Shown in pieces: positions 60,143-64,000 of a stretch of DNA of 64,000 nt; the first letter of the stretch is position 1; the number at the start of each line of letters is the position of its first letter. The stretch is from Paraconexibacter antarcticus. Lineage in GTDB: Bacteria > Actinomycetota > Thermoleophilia > Solirubrobacterales > Solirubrobacteraceae. The notes beneath the pieces are model-generated. The model worked only from the letters and a program-made list of their open reading frames with translations. It did not search any database and was not told the origin of the DNA. A program made the position numbers and the translations under genes. Location of the stretch: NCBI RefSeq assembly GCF_024220175.1, contig NZ_CP098502.1, forward strand, positions 1,426,001-1,490,000, read 5' to 3'.

Positions 60143-60913
60143 GTGCCCCGGGTTGGCCTCCTCGCCCTCGCCGCAGCGTCGAGCGTGCTCGCGGTCGCCG
60201 CGGCGCCGGCGCCGGCGGCGACGCTGCGCGCACCCGGGGCCGCGCTTCGCGCGCCGGGGGACACGAGCCCGCTCCGCGGCGACGAGCTGCTCTCGAACGA
60301 GAAGACCGTCACCCGCTGGGTCAACCCGGTCTCCCGCGCGCGGATCCGCGTGGCCCCGTTCACCCACGCGCCCGCGTTCGCCCACCTGCATCTCCTCACC
60401 GAGGACGGGCGGCCCGAGATCTACCTCGCGCTCGAGAGCCACGTCGACGGCCGCAACCGGGCCTGGATCCACCTCCGCGTCCCGGGGCGGCCGAACGGCC
60501 GCACCGGCTGGGTCCTGGCGCAGTCGCTGAGCGAGCTGCACCTCGTCCGCACGAAGCTCAGGATCAACCGGCGCACGCTCAAGGCGACGCTCTTCAAGGA
60601 CGGAAACCTCGTCTGGCAGGCCGACATCGGCGTCGGCAAGGCGAGCACGCCGACGCCGCCCGGGCTCTTCTGGGTGCGTGAGCGGCTGCGCAACCTGGGC
60701 GGTGGCGGCCTCTACGGCCCGTGGGCCTTCGGGACGGCCGACTACTCCGTCCTCAGCGACTGGCCGGGCGGCGGGGTCATCGGCATCCACGGGACGAACG
60801 AACCGCAGCTCATCCCGGGACGGCCCTCACACGGGTGCATCCGCATGCGCAACGTGAACATCTCCCAGCTGGCGAGGATCATGCCGCTGGGGACCCCGGT
60901 CGAGATCCTCTAG
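60143..60913 (+). CDS. L,D-transpeptidase (YkuD) secreted enzyme
   Basis: Cross-links peptidoglycan (3-3 bonds) or attaches wall proteins outside the membrane. 256 residues from a GTG, with a signal peptide (LLALAAASSVLAVAAAPAPA). The first half (about 45-130) is an SH3-like or LysM-like spacer. The YkuD domain follows with TPPGLFWVRERL, GVIGIHGTN and the catalytic SHGCIRMRN (C232, His and Arg). The whole pattern HGTN...SHGCIRM is diagnostic. It is followed by a strong hairpin. Confidence 0.93.
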   Translation: MPRVGLLALAAASSVLAVAAAPAPAATLRAPGAALRAPGDTSPLRGDELLSNEKTVTRWVNPVSRARIRVAPFTHAPAFAHLHLLTEDGRPEIYLALESHVDGRNRAWIHLRVPGRPNGRTGWVLAQSLSELHLVRTKLRINRRTLKATLFKDGNLVWQADIGVGKASTPTPPGLFWVRERLRNLGGGGLYGPWAFGTADYSVLSDWPGGGVIGIHGTNEPQLIPGRPSHGCIRMRNVNISQLARIMPLGTPVEIL

Positions 60914-60921
60914 CGACCGGA

Positions 60922-60956
60922 CGGGGCCGGCGGCGCGAGTGGCGCCGCCGGCCCCG
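60922..60956. terminator. Strong bidirectional hairpin between convergent genes
   Basis: GGGGCCGGCGGCGC (60923-60936) and GCGCCGCCGGCCCC (60942-60955) form a perfect 14-bp stem (15 with the C-G at 60922/60956) around loop GAGTG. It lies between the transpeptidase gene and the end of the SdrD-like gene. No T tract. Confidence 0.65.
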
Positions 60957-60981
60957 GGTCAAGCCCGCTGCCCCCTGCGGG

Positions 60982-63300
60982 TCAGCCGGTGAACTTGCTC
61001 ACCGCCGCCTTCGCGCAGCGGCTGAAGGTGAAGCTCATCGTCTTCGCCTTCGTCCTGGCCGCCGCCACGTAGGTGACCTTCGCCGTGAGCTTGTGCACCG
61101 CGAAGCTCAGCGACGACGCCTTGATCGTGTAGGAGTACCGGCCCCGGACGCGCTTCGTCCTCGTCGCCACCGGGCGGTTGTCCACGTAGAACTGGACCTT
61201 GGCGATCTGCCGGCCGGTCACCGCGGCGACGAAGTTGTTCCTCACGCAGCGCTTCGGGCCGCCGTACAGGGCGGCTCGGCCGGAGAGCACCTGTGAGACC
61301 TTCGTGTCCTTGACCGCGACGGCCGGGGGCGTCACCGGCGGGGTGCTCGTCGCCGTGACCGGGCCGGCGACGGGGGTGGTGTTGCCGAAGTCCTGCCCGG
61401 TGATCGTTGCGTCGGAGGTGCCGACCACGATGGTGTGCGCGCACAGCCCCGCGGGCGCCGTGCACACCTGCCCCGCCGGCAGCACCTCACGCAGCAGGTA
61501 CGATCCGGGCCGCGTGGTCGAGGAACTCACCGAGATGGTGTAGCTCCCGTCGGGTCCGGTCACCGCCGAGGGCTCGCCGGCGCCGAACGTCCCATCGCCG
61601 TCGACGTCGAGGTAGATCGTGACCCCAGCCAGTCCTGGCTCGTTCGCGTCACGCACACCGTTGCCGTTGAGGTCGTTGAACTTCTGGCCGGTGATGGTCG
61701 TCGTGGCCGTGGCCGGGGCCGGGGCCGGGGCCGGGGCCGGAGCGGTCGGCGGGGGCGGCGGGGTACCACCGCCGCCGGAACCGCCGCCGACGACGGGGCA
61801 CGCCAGCGCGGTGATCGATGTCGCCGCGTTCGCGGTCGCCAGCGCGGCGCCGCCGGCATCGACGACCTTGGCGACGTCCGCCAGCGTCCCGGTCGTGGCG
61901 ACCTGGCCGGGCGCCACCGAGACCGTCTTCTGAAACACCACCGAGCCACCAGCGGTCACGCCCGGCAGCGTCCAGGTGATCGGCCCGGTGACCTTGCCCG
62001 TTGCTCCCGGCGTGTAAGCGGGCGCGAACGTGCCGCCGGCGAGGCTCACGGAGTCGATGGCGAAGGTCAGGCTGGCGCCCGTCATCTGCTCCGTGTCGCT
62101 GATCGTCACCGGGTCGTTCGCGTTGCCGCCCGCTGCGACGACGTCCGCGCCGGCCGAGGCCGTTGTGGTGCCGAGGATCGGCACGCCGGGGCCGACCACC
62201 GGGTCGGTGTACGTCGCGGTGGCCACGTCGTTGTAGTGCGTCACCCCGGGGGTCGCCGGGAACGTCTGCGTGTCGGTGACCGTTCGGGTCGAGTTCGGCC
62301 CGACGACGACGGCCCCTGAGTCGTAGGTGACTCCGACCGGCGTCACCTGGCTCGTGCCCTCGTAGATCTTGTCCTGGACGGTCGCCGTGATCTCACGACT
62401 CGCCGGGTTGTCGAGCGTGATGTTCGACACCGTCGTCACCTGGGCCCCGTCGACCGTGGTCTTCGTCCAGTTGACGGTGATCGTGACGCCCTGAGCGTGC
62501 GACGCGGGATTCGTGGCGCACGTGTCGAACTGCAGGTGGGCGGGAGCCGAGTCCTTGGTGACGTTCCATGAGGCGGTGCTGCCCGTCGTGGCCGTCATGG
62601 TCTTCGAGAGGCCCTGCGGAAGGATCTCCTTCACCGGGATCGAGACCTCTTTGGACCCGATGCCCGAGGTGGTGAGGTTCTGGTTCAGCAGGTTTGAGTG
62701 CAACGACGACCCCGGGTACTCATGAGAGCCCAGCGCGAGTCGCTGGTAGTAGTCGAAGACGCACGTCGACCCTGCGGGCTGCGTGATCGTCAGCACCCTG
62801 TAGATCGACTTGTCGGCCCCGCCCTGTCCGGGCATCTCGATGCTCTGGGGTCCGGCCGTCACGGCGCAGCCGGGAGAGGAGAGCGCGGCGTTGACCGTCG
62901 GCACCGAGATGACGTCGTAGCCGAGGTGCCCCGACGTGAAATTGTCCGCCGCGATCGTGACGGCATACGTCTGGGCGGTGCCGGCGCTCGCCGTCAGGCG
63001 ATGGGGGACGAGGTCGAGTTCGTTCCAGCGCTTGCCGAGGTTCCCGGTGGTGTAGTCGGCGTCGTCGCAGATGTACTGCCCCGCGTAGGCCGGCGTCGTG
63101 GTGTTCGGCAGCGTCTCGCCCGCGGGCAGACGGCATCCCTCGAGGGTGAACTGCACCTGATTCGGGTCCGGTGTCGGCAGCGCGATCGCTTCTGCGACGG
63201 ATGCCCCGGTCGCGATACAGGCCAGCGTGGTCGCCGCGATGGTGATGAGGCGGCAGCGCCGCGATCCCCAGCCGTGCCCTGGCATTCCCGGATGAGACAT
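60982..63300 (-). CDS. Large secreted protein with DUF11-like and SdrD-B-like domains
   Basis: 772 residues from ATG 63300, where AAGGAAAGG is the ribosome site; the frame is open 26 codons further. A signal peptide (LITIAATTLACIATGASVAEA) precedes a Cys-containing N-terminal domain of about 200 residues. Beta-sandwich repeats follow (TVSNITLDNPASREITATV..., conserved-repeat DUF11-like) and a PAPAPAPAPA linker. Then comes an SdrD-B-like domain (TGQKFNDLNGNGVRDANEPGLAG, DVDGDGTFGAGEPSAV, calcium-binding loops), and a C-terminal Ig-like domain with Cys. It is probably a cell-surface adhesin or S-layer-like structural protein. Base composition is less GC-rich than its neighbours. Confidence 0.85.
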   Translation of the reverse strand: MSHPGMPGHGWGSRRCRLITIAATTLACIATGASVAEAIALPTPDPNQVQFTLEGCRLPAGETLPNTTTPAYAGQYICDDADYTTGNLGKRWNELDLVPHRLTASAGTAQTYAVTIAADNFTSGHLGYDVISVPTVNAALSSPGCAVTAGPQSIEMPGQGGADKSIYRVLTITQPAGSTCVFDYYQRLALGSHEYPGSSLHSNLLNQNLTTSGIGSKEVSIPVKEILPQGLSKTMTATTGSTASWNVTKDSAPAHLQFDTCATNPASHAQGVTITVNWTKTTVDGAQVTTVSNITLDNPASREITATVQDKIYEGTSQVTPVGVTYDSGAVVVGPNSTRTVTDTQTFPATPGVTHYNDVATATYTDPVVGPGVPILGTTTASAGADVVAAGGNANDPVTISDTEQMTGASLTFAIDSVSLAGGTFAPAYTPGATGKVTGPITWTLPGVTAGGSVVFQKTVSVAPGQVATTGTLADVAKVVDAGGAALATANAATSITALACPVVGGGSGGGGTPPPPPTAPAPAPAPAPATATTTITGQKFNDLNGNGVRDANEPGLAGVTIYLDVDGDGTFGAGEPSAVTGPDGSYTISVSSSTTRPGSYLLREVLPAGQVCTAPAGLCAHTIVVGTSDATITGQDFGNTTPVAGPVTATSTPPVTPPAVAVKDTKVSQVLSGRAALYGGPKRCVRNNFVAAVTGRQIAKVQFYVDNRPVATRTKRVRGRYSYTIKASSLSFAVHKLTAKVTYVAAARTKAKTMSFTFSRCAKAAVSKFTG
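61711..61740 (-). repeat. Five tandem copies of a 6-base unit (PA linker)
   Basis: GGCCGG is repeated five times without interruption (61711-61740) and encodes the Pro-Ala linker of the secreted protein on the minus strand. Because the unit is two codons long, slippage would change linker length without a frameshift. Confidence 0.8.
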
Positions 63301-63653
63301 GGTGAGCCTTTCCTTGCAGAGTCCGAGCCGCCCCCTGTGGCTCGATCCTCTGGTGCGCCAGCCCGGCGCGTATAGCACGGAATGCTACCCGAACGCGGTC
63401 TGTTCAAGTCGCAAATAAGTCTCTATGAACCGCGACACAGCCGATTTGTGTGTCATATGCCGCACGAATTCTGACAATCGGGGGCTCGACCGACTTCGCG
63501 GCCTGGCTGCATACGCCCGTCCCGTGAGAGGTGCGGTCCTCGGGGGACGGGAACCAGCTTGGTGTCCCGCACGCCGGATGTGCCCGCCCGGGCTGGCCAG
63601 GGGTCCCGCGGGGCGCAGCGGCCCGCCGCCGGGCGGTGGGCGCTCTCAGGAGG
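63301..63653. other. Gene-free region upstream of the SdrD-like gene
   Basis: No open frame in it looks real. 63380-63490 is AT-richer than the rest of the window and must hold the promoter of the minus-strand secreted protein gene. GACACA-N9-TGTGTC (63434-63454) is an inverted repeat that could bind a regulator. The right half (63490-63653) is ordinary GC-rich DNA ending at the tRNA-Trp gene; nothing else is seen. Confidence 0.4.
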
Positions 63654-63725
63654 CGGGGGAACCGGGATTCGAACCCGGATTCACGGTTTTGGAGACCGCG
63701 CGCATAGCCATTAACTCATTCCCCC
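63654..63725 (-). tRNA. tRNA-Trp (anticodon CCA), unusual D arm
   Basis: On the minus strand acceptor GGGGGAA pairs with TTCCCCC, discriminator G. Anticodon stem GCGGT/ACCGT holds loop CTCCAAA, anticodon CCA. The T arm is CCGGG-TTCGAAT-CCCGG. 72 bases, no encoded CCA. The D arm (AGTT...TGCG around AATGG) pairs poorly, where most bacterial tRNA-Trp have GCTC/GAGC. Identity is firm from the anticodon and discriminator. Confidence 0.9.
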
Positions 63726-63816
63726 GGGGGCGAGCGAGCGAGGATATCGGTCCGGCTGCGGGGGAGGTCGGCCGCCGCCCGCGGCGCGGCCCGGCGGACG
63801 GTCTGCGCCGGCCCGC

Positions 63817-64000
63817 TCAGGCCTTCGGCCCGCAGTACTGCGGGCTGACGATGCCCGTCGCGCAGTGCGTCTGCGGCTTCCAGCGCTTGCTGAGGCCGGC
63901 GAGGAAGTTCGTCGTGGCGGTCGACGCGGCGACGGCGCTGAGGTTCGCCTTGATCGCCGGGGTCGCCTGCTGGAGCGTCTGCTTCGGCGCGGGGACGGAC
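63817..64000 (-). CDS. C-terminal end of a probable peptidylprolyl isomerase/foldase (partial)
   Basis: Only about 60 residues lie inside the window, ending in a TGA at 63817-63819; the start is beyond the right edge. The tail (AIKANLSAVAASTATTNFLAG followed by LSKRWKPQTHCATGIVSPQYCG) has the form W-K-x-x-T-x-C-...-G-I-V-x-x-x-x-C found at the end of SurA/PrsA-like foldases in actinobacteria, where a helix precedes a small disulfide-bonded cap. No catalytic domain is visible, so the call rests on this tail. Confidence 0.5.
   Translation of the reverse strand, partial: SVPAPKQTLQQATPAIKANLSAVAASTATTNFLAGLSKRWKPQTHCATGIVSPQYCGPKA

Noticed and set aside
61711..61740. CRISPR-like repeats near 61.7 kb
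   Set aside because: The repeats are contiguous 6-base units inside a coding region encoding a Pro-Ala linker, with no spacers.

Overview
The window is GC-rich bacterial DNA, densely coding on both strands, with short intergenic gaps and many 1-4 base stop/start overlaps. The gene content points to the phylum Actinomycetota, most likely the Thermoleophilia/Solirubrobacterales branch: a fused FbiC (CofG+CofH), a free-standing CofE instead of FbiB, DipZ, GTP-type PEP carboxykinase, DEDD exonuclease-GIY-YIG fusions and an ethylmalonyl-CoA pathway. The placement is inferred from gene families; no marker gene was searched.

Layout. 1-4.6 kb: end of tpiA, gpmI and a large secreted protein with PASTA repeats. 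4.6-7.2 kb: a minus-strand three-gene redox/quinone detoxification operon (VOC dioxygenase, alpha/beta hydrolase, aldo/keto reductase) behind a palindromic operator. 7.3-9.8 kb: SCP2-like protein, then agmatine deiminase and N-carbamoylputrescine amidase (putrescine from agmatine). 9.9-15.5 kb, minus strand: a MutM-family glycosylase, a ferredoxin-like protein coupled to a divergent succinyl-CoA ligase pair, a cation/proton antiporter and a malyl-CoA lyase-type enzyme. 15.6-22 kb: acyltransferase, MaoC hydratase, PEP carboxykinase behind a possible attenuator, glutamate dehydrogenase, a DUF2470 flavoprotein and a Cys-pair protein. 22-26.5 kb: MobA, DipZ, MoaA and a lipoprotein. 26.5-29.6 kb: ethylmalonyl-CoA-type mutase, MeaB GTPase and a tiny membrane protein. 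29.7-31.9 kb: a MarR-MFS drug efflux operon. 32-43.5 kb: methyltransferase, MBL hydrolase, YcaQ-like protein, ClpS, crotonyl-CoA carboxylase/reductase with a small partner, secreted proteins, exonuclease-GIY-YIG fusion, YgfZ and MntH. 43.5-50.2 kb: the coenzyme F420 cluster (fbiC, cofE, cofC, cofD, F420:NADP reductase) with greA inside it. 50.2-59.3 kb: HMG-CoA lyase, acetoacetate-CoA ligase, membrane proteins with proline-rich tails, a degenerate M28 peptidase, amidase and inositol phosphatase. 59.3-64 kb: three tRNAs (Leu-CAA, Leu-UAG, Trp-CCA), L,D-transpeptidase, a large SdrD-like secreted protein and the end of a probable foldase.

How it fits together. Ccr (35.8-37.0 kb), the MeaA/Ecm-type mutase with MeaB (26.6-29.6 kb), a 169-residue MaoC hydratase (16.8 kb) and the malyl-CoA lyase family protein (14.5 kb) together make a plausible ethylmalonyl-CoA pathway for acetyl-CoA assimilation. 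Acetoacetate-CoA ligase and HMG-CoA lyase would feed it from leucine or ketone-body carbon, and PEP carboxykinase would lead carbon on to gluconeogenesis. Notable oddities are a repeat family shared by two intergenic spacers, a terminator in the pckG leader, a MutM-family protein lacking one zinc cysteine, an M28-like protein lacking its metal ligands, a decayed cupredoxin fragment, and two convergent gene pairs that share a CTAG as both stop codons. No rRNA, CRISPR array, insertion sequence or prophage was seen.
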